Shown piece after piece: positions 24,401-37,321 of a stretch of 49,970 nt of DNA. The translations under genes were made by a program, and so were the position numbers. Origin of the DNA: Tubiluchus corallicola (Eukaryota; Priapulida; Priapulimorpha; Priapulimorphida; Tubiluchidae); assembly GCA_030141605.1 (NCBI GenBank), contig JAQGDQ010000201.1:287501-337470 (forward strand). Direction: 5' to 3'. The number at the start of each line of letters is the position of its first letter. The stretch's first letter is position 1. The notes below the pieces were generated by a model that saw only the letters and a program-made list of their open reading frames with translations, ran no database searches and had not been told where the DNA came from.

Positions 24401-25897
24401 GCACATCCAATTAATAAATATGAAAAGCCAAACAAAATATCTGATTTTTGTGTCGACCAAAAATTTAAAAAAGGATAACAATCAGTAGAGCAACATATTA
24501 AAATTTAAGAATAAACAATTAATAATCACGTAGGAGTTAAATCAGTTCATAAATAAGCTTAATTTAAAGGATTTTTTAGCCCAAAATCTGCAATACAGTT
24601 TCAATTAGCTATTCCGAATTGATGAGTATCATTTCTTAATTCGAAAACGCCTAGTATTATTATAATTATGAAAAAATTTCAAAGACAGCACATATTAACA
24701 TGTAAATGCGGAAAATTCACTTTTTAATAATTTTTATTTTACTATCTGCAAGGTCTGATGCCCAAGGCCAGCAATTATAGTTAACGCTTGTAATTTAACT
24801 ATTATATTGCATAACTTTATCATTTAATGGCCTAGTTTCTCACACCTAAAGTTCGCACGCTAGTTCATATCTCCTACATAGGTATTATGATCTTCGAATG
24901 TTCGTACTGTTATATCCCATAAAATCAGTAGACTGCGACCGACAGTCATAACCCTTTTTAAGTGTAGAAACTTGGTGGCAGATTCAGAAGCGAAACACAT
25001 AAAACCAAGCACCCCGCAAAGGAAAAATTAAAGCATGTGCACAAGAATATTCACCACTTTTATTTCCCTTTGCCAGTCTGCAGGTATTTGGTTGATCTTG
25101 TAATTTTTTTGTATTGATTTTCACTTTGAGAGCCCTCTCTTCGAGATAAACACCGTAACACTTTCTTACCCTGGGGACGAGCGCGGTTCGAAACTTAGAT
25201 TTACGAGCAATCATTAGAATGGCTGCTCGCATAGAGAACGCAAGAATCTCTACCAGGTGTTAGCAATAACGCCCCAGCTACAGCAAGCAAAACCAGTAAC
25301 CCTTGCCAAAATTTTGCATACAAAACAAAGAAACTTTGCAGCAGATAAATGTTCTATTTCAGTTTTTTGGTACCCACATCTGGCGAAGTACTGAGACACA
25401 AAAAGACAGCTGCTGCCTATATGAATTGAGCGATGTCATATGCATACAAGGTCCATAATATTTTGATTTCCATTGTTGGAATAACAGTGTAAAATGTAGA
25501 ATGGATTGATTAGCCCATTCTGGATGTGTTTGGTGATTTTAATAGGATCACTTGGTTCAAGGGCACTTATAACTTAGCCATAAAAACGGGTTGAAATACA
25601 TGGATAATATGAGGTAAGTGACACAGACAGGTGAAGAAAGGAAAAAATGAAAAGTTGAATGTTTTTTCTTGGGACAAGCACACAATGGGCAGTACAATCA
25701 CAAACGTCGAAAAGTGACACTTCATTGTGCTATATCATGTTTTATATTTTACAGTAATATCACAGAAGTCAACAAAACAGGACACTATACACAATGTTAC
25801 ATTCACATAATGAACACAAATACTGGTCTGCTTAGAAAAATACAAATACAATATTTCATTGCCAATTCTATTTGAACTCATTAACAACTTGTAAAGT
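21436..25897. other. Spacer between PC4 and RGM 3' ends, no gene seen
   Basis: Mostly AT-rich and stop-dense. A short GC-richer patch near 25130-25230 (containing CCCTGGGGACGAGCG) stands out in composition and could be part of a dispersed repeat, but I cannot show a second copy here. No splice-framed exon, RNA gene or array is visible. Confidence 0.45.
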
Positions 25898-26318
25898 CAA
25901 GACACTATAATAAAAATTTATTTTTTAATAATAATAATAGCGATGATTATTAAAAAATTCGACGGTTAAAACAATGAAAAAGCATAACGTTTTCATGTTG
26001 TCAAAAAAGAAGGGGAAATCACATAAGGACATTAATATAGTCATTTTTGTTTTTTTTATATTATTTGCAAATAAAAACATCACACTGATGTTTTTATTTG
26101 TAAATAATATAAAAAACAAACAAAAATTAGTACTAGTATCTTCATGTGATTTTTCCCTTTTTCTTTTTTTGACACCTGATAAACTGCCACTGAGGTTAAG
26201 ACACGTTCTGCTTTTTCATTGTTTTATTAATTAGGTTATTACAGTGAATGCTATAACATCAATTATTTTATTGTTCCATTGTTTCAATTGTAGTTATTTT
26301 TAATAACAAGACACTATA
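25898..26318. mobile_element. Fold-back (long inverted repeat) element with 12-bp direct repeats
   Basis: The perfect 12-mer CAAGACACTATA occurs at 25898-25909 and 26307-26318 in the same orientation. The 397 bp between them fold on themselves around 26083-26085. The inner 26 bases of each arm differ at one position, and pairing continues outward, with gaps, to an ACAATGAAAAAGCA word in the left arm (near 25972) and its reverse complement in the right arm (near 26220). The right arm holds about 20 extra bases. This looks like a fold-back or MITE insertion with its target-site duplication. It lies just past the RGM stop (minus strand), and its right part carries TTTATT at 26267-26272 and 26223-26228, i.e. 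AATAAA signals for RGM. Confidence 0.7.
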
Positions 26319-26555
26319 TAGTCTAGAAGTTTCCAGTTGGAGTTGAACGGAAATCTAGCCTAGCAAATTTGACAATGTTTCTTAATTTCGTATTTTACAA
26401 GTATCTGTCATGATTTCAATTACTGCAAACAGATACAAGTATGTAACACATATTCACATAATAAAAATATGACACACAATAAAAATATCTTTATAATAGA
26501 AACAATAAACGTATTTACAGTAAAATGGCACATATTTACAGATTTAACACTGACG

Positions 26556-29500
26556 TCACCGACTCACTAATAATGCAAGAATGGCCAACAGTGTTTGTAG
26601 TATCAAACTATACATTTTGATTTTAGTCAGTATGGATGCTGCACTGTTCAGGCTTGTCCTATTTGGCATATTGCCCATTAATTCTGGACTGAGAGACCAC
26701 ACATCGGTCATGGCAGACCTTGCTGCCTCAACAAAATCCGTGTCGCCTGTGGTTATTAAATCAAACACGCACGAGTCAAAGAAATAATCGGTGACATTGT
26801 GCTGCCGACATTTTAAAATGGCCTCATCGACAGACATGTTCAACACGTCCTCATGCACCACTTCACTGGCCAACTGGTCTGGATTGGACAAGAAATACTG
26901 ATGGTTTATTCTCTGAGATGGAGGGCAACCAGTTGAACACAACTCCAAACCTTCATGACTAGTTCTCATCAACTTCTCAGGCATTTTCACGGCCAGCGTG
27001 AGGTAACGTCCAATCTGCCGTATGATGACTGTTGTCCCAATAAACCGAGCATAAATAACAACATGCTCACCGGGTACCACCTGTTCCAGGTAAAGGGACC
27101 CGTCTGGTCCGCTACCCTGACTACCATCCACAAATGCTACGGGTAAACTGTCCACTTCTGCTTGATAGTACTTCTCTTCTGCACATGCTGGGTGCTCTTT
27201 CACAATTACTGTCAGCTGAAATAACAACAATAATCATTAATTTTAGGAATAGGGCACCATGTTTGTTTTTGCTCAACTCATTCGCCCCAAAGTCGCCTGC
27301 TGGACACGACATGATCACAAAAGCTAACCAAAACCTCACATATTGGATGGCTAGAACGTGTTCTTACAACATGGGCAAGACTTGCTCCTAACTTTTATTT
27401 CAGCGCTACCACAGAACAGATATTATTTAAATTAATAATACTAAATTAAAATTTTTTGTTTTCAAGTTATAAGTAATAATAAGTTACATAAAACTTTAGC
27501 TTTAAATCCAATTCTGCAATGGAGTAAAAGAAAAAAATCCTTCCTCAAGGCTCACTAGGGGAGCAAAGCTGGAAAATGAATGTACCAGTATTTTTTTTGC
27601 AATTTTGCTGTACCTGTGATTTTGTGTATGATAACAATTAGTAACTAAATTTTCAGAAAACAATAACACAATCTAGCTGCCAGTTACAAGTTCTAGGTTC
27701 TATTTGTGCACTTGTTATTATAAGAATCATTCCAGTTTGATTTGCATATAAGATGACTTCGAGAACTCACCAATTAATAACTTCTCATTAAATCATTCAG
27801 CAAATTGACACAAAGTCTTACGTGCCACACATCAACGCAGGACACAACCATAGTGGCTCAAAATATTTTCACAGCTGACAGTTTCTTAGATTGTAATTAT
27901 ACAGTTTAATTCCTAATGGAATTTATGAAACGCCCAGTTTATAATAACTTCAGCATACATGTTATACAGAGTTGTGTCTGTGTATCCTTATGGACGTTAT
28001 GGTAGACAGAAAAGGAAACGAAACAGGCCTACTCTATTTGCATAAAACATTCTTGATCAAAGAGTTTTAATAAAACCAAAGGCATCTCCAGCATTTACAG
28101 AGCTCTAATAGCCAGATTATTGGGCCACGACTTGCAACTCTAACGAAGACCCTACACGCGCTGCAGTGCGGCTTCAATATTTTATTTATAGACAGCACGT
28201 AACAGTTTACAGTTCATTGAGGCATCAAAGCGCAATTTAACGAACCATATATTATTCTAATGTACATGGTTGTGGCGGTACAGATATCTAGTCCATTATG
28301 TATAATACGTTTATTTCGCCTAGATGCATTTGGGCACATACTTTCTGACGTGATTATAATGACGACCAGTTAAGATTATTCCACACACGAGCTAATGCAC
28401 TATGTATGAAATTTTATTATTGTTCAAAAGAAGTAAAATGTATCTTGATGAAATCGTACTACAGTGCAATTTACTGTAGCAGCATATGGTTATCCTATAG
28501 GAGATATAATATTGCGAAGCTCAAATCGGTGTATAATGTTGATTTTCGTAATTTTTTTAAACATTACGAAATAGGTACGAGAGCGTCTTATGTGTATGCA
28601 CATAATATAGTTCCACACGTTAAAGTATTAATAACACCAGAGCTGATATAACTTAAGAAATTGCATACTTGCAAGTAAAAATTACATTATAACTAGTGGT
28701 TGTATAAACGCCGATGTGTTGTAGAGTCACTGTTTCTTAAAAACTGGCAAACGATATTATGTGATGATTTTAAGTTGGAAATTTTAATCTGTTTTATCAA
28801 TAATTTTTATGTGTGTTGTAACTAGATGTAATATGGTATTATGTGTACTGAACTAAAATAAAATCTAATAATTTAATTGACTGTTGAAAAGACAAGCCAA
28901 TCATATACTGCAGGACACACTGACGGTGGCAAATAATTTTTGAATAAATTGGATAGTAGTCTGGTTATGTCAGTACATCTTTTCATTTCTGTACCATCAT
29001 CAACCTGTTTACACTTTAAAATAACAGAAGTATCTAAGATAGACTCAGTAATTTACGTTTATAAAACATCCAAATCTTGACTAAACACCAACAGCTTTTA
29101 GTAAAGTGAAGTTGGTTGACTAGTGAGTGAATCAGACGATACTGCAGCGATTGAATAGCGTGCTAGCAATGCAAGAACTTTCAAGCAATTAAGATATTGA
29201 TCAATGCATACATCTTGCTAGCGCATAATACAGTCAACATAAGACGCTTGAAATGAGAACATCGTATGAATAATATAGCCAGTCACAATGATACATTAGT
29301 GTCATTTTGATAGATATTTTTTTAAATTTCTGCTATCCACCTCTACCTCATCTAAAGAAAATCTTGTGACTCTAGAGTTTAGAAACAGCGGAACAATGCA
29401 AAAACTGATTTTGTTATAGATTACAAAATATAGGATTAAGTATGGGTGACGGTGACTTAGGAAAATAAAAAACTCTGCGTGGCAAATTCGTGCATCCATG

Positions 29501-32500
29501 AAATATCTTTCTCCATTTTTGTGCAAACAGTAAATTTAAACATTTTATGCGTGTGCTATAATCCGGCAAGGTCCTCTCAGTAAGTGTAATAATGACATTA
29601 TAAATGCAAAGGAATCACTGAATCCAGCAAAAATGCTTGAAAATGAAACTATAGGCAATCAATATATAAAAACCAGAAAATAGATGAATAATGACTTGGC
29701 TACTAATCAGATACACAAGAATCTCAAGCCCTCAAAAATTCAGTTGCACAAATCTAGTGTACTCGCCTTCTGCGGGCAGTTTTGGCAGTTTGTATGATAC
29801 AGTAGCAAAGTTAATGGAGTAATCTACACTAGATTTATCTTACGCCTCAAGCATTCCGCTTTGCACTTCAACGCTACACTATACCAGTAAGCGCTTAGCT
29901 TTAACCCTGAAGCAACCACTACACATTGCAATGCAATTTAGGAAGCCTGAAACGCTTTTGGCAACCAACTTCTAGTTCGTGGTCTAGGTTTAGAATGAGG
30001 CGCTCCAATCACCCGCATTACGACAACTTAAATTACGAAAGCGAACCGTTTTGTAGAAGCATTTGAGACACGGGGTACGTGAAACAAATGATCGTATAAC
30101 ATGTGAAATTGTATTTTCTTCCCCACTAGTGACCGGTAATAAAGGTCACAGAAAAAAGTTATGGAAAAAGTCACAATTTTGGCCAGGAAAGAAAGTCAGG
30201 TAACCAAACAAAAATATTCAATTCAGTCTTTATTTATTTAAGTACCACATTTGTTAAAGTAATAAAACAGAAAATATTTTAAATCAGTTATTAGCTGGCA
30301 CTTGTACATATTGACAACACTATTTCTACACGATGGCATTACATGAATACGTGTGAAAAACATCACGTTTTGTTCAATATCTTAAGGTTAGATTTAGGGT
30401 TTATTTCTTTTTCTTCCGTAACTTGTTTCTGTGACTTTATTACCTGGATTACCCCTACCTCCCCCCCCCCGTCCAGAGAGATTTCCACTTTCGAGTCTGT
30501 CTCAACGTAAGCGTACGTAACAGACATAGTCGTAGTGTATGTATAATGACTGCTAACCTGGTATCCTAAACAAATTGCACAAACTTAATATCTATAGCAA
30601 ACTTTGATAACTTAGGATTTACTGGAACTCGCTGGCGCTCGACTGTCATGAATCAGCTTTTTCTCATACTCATCAAAGTACACACAGCATAGGAATACGG
30701 ACATTTGCCAATGTTCCCATTGAAACGCGCAGAATCGCCGATGATGCGATTTTAATGCTTTTCAAAGAAATATCATTTTTGCTTATCCGCCAACCCGTAA
30801 AATAAGGAGAAAGGCAATAAAGCAGTAGTTTTTGCCTACTTCTGCGCGTCAATGGTGTCTACTGGAATAAATTTTATCTGGACTGAATTTTACATCATAG
30901 GCAAACGATCGATAAAATGGCCAACTCACCCCGCCTTGTATGCGAAGAAGTAATTATAAAATTTTTCCAAGCCAAAATTGCGTTTTCAACATTGCAGTGT
31001 TTTAACATCGTCAATTAATTTTAATGCACAAAACGTCGACAGTCGGATTCGAACTGGAAGAAGAGTTTCTGTCAGTTTAATTATAACGTGAAGTGGCGCT
31101 CGTTGTGCGTTCTAGAAAAAATTATAAATGCAATAATTAATGATTGTATTAGCAACTGCCAGAGTTTAAATATTTGGCTTAAACTTAGACTTGTTTTTAT
31201 TTGATCGTTTAAAGTTTAAACTCCTTTAAAGCTTCAAAAGCTTAAATAAATCATCATGCTTTCTCGAATACAAAATGCCAGATGACTTGATTCAGGCAGA
31301 TAAAAATAAAAAGAATAGGTTGACGAAAACTAGACAATGACAAGCTTTGACAGACCTATGTTAGCAGTTTAACAAGGTTCCAGACTTTTTTGAACTATTG
31401 TATCTGAATGATTAAAATAATTACAATTATAATACCATTACAATAAGTTGCTAAATGTAAACGAAAGATAAACAAAATGCTAAAACTTCAGTTAGCTATG
31501 AATGATGCAATCAGACAACTACCCCCATAAAAACAACGCAAAGAAGTTACGTTTCTGTGCCAAACACACCTCGCATCAATACTCGTCCTGGGAATCAGTC
31601 AACCATTCACTGAAAAGATATGAAGCTGCGTCTCAAGTAAACGTTTTTATTTGCACTGATAGTGTTTAATTAATTTCCAACACCCACGTTGCAACAGTAG
31701 TTGTTGATAAACTAATAACAATACAAGCCAGTAATAGAAAGCGGCATTACTAGTGCTGTTCTTTAAGTAAATCAATTCGGATTTTAAAAAACTGCCATTG
31801 CTGTTTAGTATTACCTATTAACTAACTACGAGCACGAGATGTGAGAAAAAGTAAAATTCTGAACTGATTTCCCTAGGACTGGCAGTATAGTACTATCAGG
31901 ATTTTATAATAAATTTTTCTTCTCTAAATGGGAAATGGATAAGAATCGTGAATAAAACATTATCCTAATTCTTTATTTGAGTTAATAGGAAGAACAAATA
32001 CTCTGACTCTATAATGAAATTACTACATACGAAAGTAGTGAATTTTAAATGTTTACTTTTGCGGTTTTTAACATCTTTTACTCAAAATAAGGAAAAGTAA
32101 AGGCGCTCAATTACAGGGGTACAGTAGTTTGATTATCTAAATATGTGTAATAATACCAATAATTGCTAGGCCCTTATTCAAATTATAATGTCTTAAATGC
32201 TTTAATGGAAACAGCTTGTTGAGATTTAATTATTAGATGTTTCGAAAATACTGAAAGCAATTTTAGAGGTCTGGGGAGCACCATAATCCAGCACTTTTTG
32301 TATTAATTTTTCACTGGAAGCTACCAAATGAAATTTGAAAGATTTGCACCCCTTGTTGTGTTTGTTGCCTTCTCAAATTACATAATTTTAATTTTGGATA
32401 AGGACCAAAGTTGATCCCAGTTCCCAAAGTGCACATTTTAAAATTATAATAAATTATCACAGTCATATACTCGCATCACGCATAACATATGTAATTTAAG

Positions 32501-34187
32501 TTTGGTATAGCTAGAGTCCATGTAGTACACTGATAATATATATGATCGGCCCTACACTGATTAGCCCTAAAAAGGAAATTCGAATGCCAATTAATATTTC
32601 ACCTTATGTTATAAAAGTTATAAGATGCGATTGAAAAACCCAAAGAAACAATTGGTAAATCTTTGAAAAACACAAGTCTAAATCACCATACTAAATCTTG
32701 TTTTTTTAGTAAACTAGCTTAAAAAGGATAAAAAACAAATAAGTGAAGTTGGGTGATGTGCATTTTGCCTTTTACACTAATCCCATAATTAACCAGCAGT
32801 ACTAAGTCCCAAGACTTGAAAATTTGTCTGGGATCCCTGGCCCGTGATACAAAGCTCAAGCCCCTATATACAGTGCTCAAACAACTTTTGTATTAACAGT
32901 CATTTCAATGTAGATTTAAACACCATTTCAGACTAAACATAGTTTTTAGGATCTAAACTTAATTAAAAGCAGCTAAACATGGATACATACAGGTTCGAAT
33001 AGACAAAACAGACCCAGACACCATGAACCTAGAAAGTTTACACCGATAATAGGTGCTCTATATATATATATATATATATATATATCAAACTTCCACACAA
33101 ATCTAGCGCATAGGTGTGAAACTCAAAATCAGATTCTGACACACTTTCCAAACACTGTTGCAGGACAAAATTAACTATAAGTCATCTCTGAGTTTTATCG
33201 ACATATTGCCATATTGCACAATTGTATGAATAGAACTTCTAAGACCATGAATATAGAGTTCATTAGCATGCCCACTAGTGCATGGCTAATTTAATGCAAG
33301 TTTGGCAGATAGTAATATTATCAAAATTAACTAAACATTCAGAAAGACATAATTTGACAAAACACTTCTACTACCATCACTATGTTTTAAAGGACAATAA
33401 GAATAAATTTAATAGTTTTTTTAAAAACTCACCTTTGATGTTGCAGTAACTGTTGCACTGCTGCCACCAGCAACAGCCTCATTAGTTGCTTGCACTAGCA
33501 AGTGATCATTAGCAACAACTGGCCAAGCACCTAACACTTTACAAGTGTAGAATTTTCCAGTGAACGTCCGAATATGTGGATCACCAAACAAACCACAATG
33601 TACATACTCCATGTCTGGTTCTTCCACTTCTAAATTACATATTGATGATTCAGTAGGCACTGGCGTGTGCAACATGTTTTCGTCTTGATACAAGTGGCTA
33701 TGTGAAAGCACATAAGAACAGTTGTACTCTTTATTCCAGGCAGTGACATAGGTAGACCTGGTGTGATATCGAATATTACCCCTACAACCACGGGATGACT
33801 CACGTAAACACTCCGAATATGCGCTAAGCACTTGACAGTGCTGTAAATTAGCGCTTTGCGCAATCTGATACATATCCATAGAATCCTGATACTGGCGGTC
33901 ACAATGATCGAATTTACAACCTCGTCCTGCAAAATAAAGCGCAAAATATTTAATAGCAATTACAGACTAGGACATTTACACGTTGAGCATCGCACACATG
34001 TACAGCACACGCAGCAACGGCCGCCATTATCGACAGTTCGCATGTTTACTCTAGCGTTCTTAACACAGTATTAAGGCTGCGCAAGTAATACTGTACCTTG
34101 TTCGGTGTAGGAAATCCTCAATAAAATAAGCACAAGAATCAAACAGCCAGGGCCTGGGCCAGGACTCTGGTACCGAAGTGGTCCCAT
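26556..34187 (-). CDS. RGM: Repulsive guidance molecule (RGM/hemojuvelin family), complete
   Basis: Three exons on the minus strand: 34187-34097, 33926-33433 and 27215-26556 (91, 494 and 660 nt), 414 residues plus stop. Splice sites are CAAG|gtacag, ttgcag|GA, AAAG|gtgagt and tttcag|CTG. An in-frame TAG lies two codons before the chosen ATG. RGMs are GPI-anchored BMP co-receptors and neogenin ligands at the cell surface. Seen: a signal peptide (core CLILVLILLRI, residues 15-25); the Cys-rich N-domain (GCKFDHC, SECLRESSRGCRGN); the von Willebrand D-type domain with CGLFGDPHIRTF, where the family cleaves itself between Asp146 and Pro147; TCKVLGAWP; YIGTTVIIRQIGRYL; CVFDLITTGDTDFVEAA; N-glycosylation sites (NCS, NMS, NVT, NRT); and a hydrophobic C-terminus (about 394-414) that fits a GPI signal. 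Human RGMA is 450 residues. The 6.2-kb second intron holds mobile elements. Confidence 0.95.
28305..28651 (+). mobile_element. LINE reverse-transcriptase fragment (thumb region) in RGM intron 2
   Basis: The plus strand reads LDAFGHILSD (28310-28350), then after a frameshift DDQLRLFHTRANALCMKF, YYCSKEVKC, SYYSAIYCSSIWLSYRR and KLKSVYNVDFRNFF to 28651. This follows the post-catalytic part of LINE reverse transcriptases (family form YLGHI..D, QLRSLYARGN.L..KF..CS..VK..LF..YC...Y...LW..Y, KL..AYN..FR). It is a 5'- and 3'-truncated dead piece, antisense to RGM. Confidence 0.75.
28652..30134. other. RGM intron 2, no further feature seen
   Basis: AT-rich intronic sequence; open stretches here are short and without motifs. 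The same holds for 27216-28304 and 30480-33057 of this intron, apart from a run of about ten C at 30464-30474. Confidence 0.45.
30135..30444. repeat. MITE-like element in RGM intron 2
   Basis: The arms 30135-30168 and 30411-30444 are reverse complements at about 31 of 34 positions with one single-base gap; both begin, read inward, GGTAATAAAG and contain TCACAGAAA. About 240 bp without coding capacity lie between. Ends are well defined, but no clear target duplication is visible. Confidence 0.65.
33058..33085. repeat. (TA)n microsatellite in RGM intron 2
   Basis: An uninterrupted TA run of about 14 units lies between TAGGTGCTC and CAAACTTCC. Confidence 0.9.
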
Positions 34188-35110
34188 CACCTACTCCTTC
34201 CATCCATGCACTACCGTGGTCAGAACGCTTTTCCTCACAACATAGCGAACATCGATATGCACTCTGAGTGCAAAACAATCGCAGCATCAATCAACATGTC
34301 ACACAAGCCAGTTAGGCAACAGTCTCGCGTTGAATCTGTTTACAAATCAGCCGAGGTTAGCAAATATCTAAACAGTTCATTTACTTAAATCGAAAGAACA
34401 TTACTGCAACAACTAGCCTCACACTAAATTCGACTGCGTTTTGTCTTTGCTGACTCGCCAGTAAATAAAACAATAAATTTGATTGTAGGTGGAGCCAACT
34501 GTCACAGGGGCCGTGGCTCCACCTCTACGGTGCTACTAGAAATAGTATCGGATATCGTGGAAGCTGTCAAGCTGTGCTCTAGCGCTTTGCTGCGATTGGA
34601 TGTCACAAAAAAAATTTGCTCGCCTCTGAAACAAAAATACTGAATGTAATTTCAAGCAGTTTATAGATTTTTATAGCGTTACATATTTTCTCGTGTCTAA
34701 ATCTAATACATATATGTCCTATTATTGGTACCACGCGTGGCTTGATAGACTACAACTATACAGGTTTGTGTAGGTAGACTTACCTATATAAATACAGACC
34801 TGTGATTTTTTGTTTTTCTCTTGTTTTTTATAACTTGTCATGCAGGGGAGTAAACTGAGTAACACTGGGTTGCAAAAATTTCGGTTTATAATTAGTGCTA
34901 GCCTATATTAGGCCTTGGCCAGGCCCAGAGTTAACTGCTGGATATAAGCTTATGATTTGGCTGTACATATTTTAATTCATCAAAGCACCTACGATGTCGT
35001 ACCTAAAGCAAGTCTAAGTATGTACTTACGAAAGCAGGCAGATTGGTAGTAGATAAACAGGTAGTTAGATGTGTTTGCTTGTCTTTTGTTGGCTGCTGGC
35101 CATCTAGCCC
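34188..35110. promoter_or_regulatory. 5' flank of RGM
   Basis: Non-coding sequence directly upstream of the RGM start, presumed to hold its 5'UTR and promoter. It contains an 11-bp perfect inverted repeat, AGGTGGAGCCA (34487-34497) and TGGCTCCACCT (34514-34524), 16 bp apart, in an otherwise AT-rich setting. A weaker hairpin with TAGGTA / TACCTA arms lies at about 34759-34803. No obvious TATA box can be tied to a start site. Confidence 0.4.
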
Positions 35111-35870
35111 AGCAACTTGTCTGACCTGGTTAGTTTCATGAGTTAGTTAGTTGGTGGGTGGGTTGGTTGGTTTATCGGTCTGTTTTTTGGCTGATTAGTT
35201 GGTTGATTAATCGTTAGTTGCTGGTATTACCAATGAAGAGGAACTAAGTTCTGTTCAGTATGCAACTGTAAATGTGCCAACAACAAAGGATAACTCGCTA
35301 TCATAAATATCTTGAAGTTACAAAATATAAAAATCTCAATTAGAATGACCTCTGCAATAGGATTCAGTCTAAAACCAGACTTCCAGCAAAATCAGTAAAC
35401 GCTAACTCCGCTGAGACATTCCTGCAAGCGACACTCGGACATCAGAAGTCATGAAGCCATCTGGTACCCACTCAAGATTGTAAAATTTGTACGTTTTTAA
35501 ACGCAGACTAATAATCACACCCAGCAGCACCTTTACTCTGTTTTTGATATCCAGCGCACATTGTTTAGTGAACGCACAGGGCACGTTGACGTCACGCACC
35601 ATTCCAATTTAGCTGTTTCGAGGTTTTGGAATTAAAAATTGAAGATTAAATATTGCTGGTTGTTTGGTCGGATGATTGGTTGGTTTGTTGTTTGTTTATT
35701 TAGTTGGTTGGTTGGATGGATGGTTGATTGCTTGTTGATTAGTTGGGTAGTTAGTAGTTAGTTATAAAACTTCAGATGGACAGGTAGGCTAGGCATGGTT
35801 GATTAGTTTAGGTTGATTAGGTTGTTAGCCTAAATTATATGATAGGGAGGTTCACTGGATTGTTAAGTAA
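35110..35870. repeat. Degenerate (GGTT)/(GATT) tetranucleotide tracts
   Basis: Imperfect TTGG, TTAG and TTGA words dominate 35120-35240 and 35650-35770 on the plus strand (for example TTAGTTGGTTGGTTGGATGG). They look like a decayed tetranucleotide satellite in two blocks. The 400 bp between them show nothing recognisable. Confidence 0.6.
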
Positions 35871-37294
35871 ATATACAGAGTAGACAGGAGTGTTACTAGA
35901 TAAGAGACCAAAATATCTTAATTGGTATAGTAATTATTTTTTGCGTAAGATATTCTATGAATTTTAAGCTTGATAGGTTTATTTATTTTGTTCTTTCGGC
36001 TTAATGCTTATGTGTTTATAGGTAATTGTCATTGTGCCCTAGTTGCCTTTTATCAACTGAGTTTGACAAGCACGTATTAATTCAGGAGGAATTATAAGTT
36101 GAACCAATCATCAAACAATGGTAGCTAGATGTTAAATGGTCGTCCCTTGTCCACAATAAGCACCATTTCAACCGTTCTTGTACTTTGCAGATGACGAGGT
36201 GAGTGACCACGTGATAGGAATAGAAATCGCCTAGTACCACATCATACTTCAACCGCATCTGTTTACCGCTTAGCTACAACCACTCGAGCGGACCTTGTAA
36301 ACGCTAGAAAAACACTTCACTTGTCTATTCATCACAAAGGTCGACCAGTGGGAACAGTTTTAGTGTATCAAGAATCACCAAGAAATTGAGAACCCTGGAC
36401 GTTTGTAAAACAGGTGGCTACCATTCAGTTAAACGGAGAATGCATAGTAAATTATATGTTGTCTTGCTATGATTAAATAGTAGTATGGACTAATAATTAA
36501 TACCTGATCTTGGCAATTGAAAATGGGATTGACCTGGCTTTGTTAAGCCCTTTACCCTTCCTGCGATTATTAAACAATGATTACTGCTAAAATGCTAATA
36601 ATATAGCCGATTTTAAGTCCCATTGGTTAGCTCCCAAGGGGTTTAACAAAAAGATAACACGACCCAAACATATATTATGTAATATACACGTAATGGTGTA
36701 TTACATATAATTACACTTATTATACTTGTAGTTATTCCGCCATTCCTAAGATATTGCCTTAAGTAATATTCACGTCTTTCGCGTAATCTTTTCTTTGCCA
36801 ACAAATGAAGACGAAGGTTGAGTTTTTCGTGAACAAATAATTTGGTCTGTATCTGTTTTTGCTAGTCAGCAGCGTCAGATTTGTGAAAACATCTCGCTTC
36901 TTAATTTTTGCCATGTGGAAAAACACAAGGATCCTGAGATAGCGTCTACGTTTCGCATTCCTCCAACCTAATACATCTGAGTTTGTAGGTGACTAAACGC
37001 TATATATATAAGCTCGAAAGTACTACAGACATGTATTGTCATAGACTGATAGACATAAGCTCAGTGAGCGTATATAAGTTTGTATACGTAGGATCAGAGG
37101 ACATTAAGTCGAACTGACACGACTTTAGATTACGATGGTAGTTGAATGCACAAAAATGCTTTGCATTATTAATTTGGTCAAAAAGGCTTCATATGGTTAA
37201 TAGCACTTATGAAACCATTCTTTGATACATTTTTTGAATGAGGTTGCAAACGTAAATATACTTGTTACCATTTTTGGTTCATTTTGCTGAAATT
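35871..37294. other. Spacer, no gene seen
   Basis: No coding frame, repeat array or RNA gene is recognised. A strong-looking acceptor followed eight bases later by a donor near 36189-36202 is not supported by any frame. Confidence 0.4.
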
Positions 37295-37321
37295 ATCATC
37301 ATCATCATCATCATCATCATT
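37295..37321. repeat. (ATC)n microsatellite
   Basis: Nine uninterrupted ATC trinucleotides. Confidence 0.9.

Noticed and set aside
25130-25230. GC-richer patch with CCCTGGGGACGAGCG
   Set aside because: It suggested a tRNA or MITE end, but no box pair, inverted repeat or second copy could be found in the window.
36189-36202. Eight-base exon between an acceptor (TTTGCAG) and a donor (GTGAGT)
   Set aside because: No neighbouring exon or frame supports it; the sites probably occur by chance.
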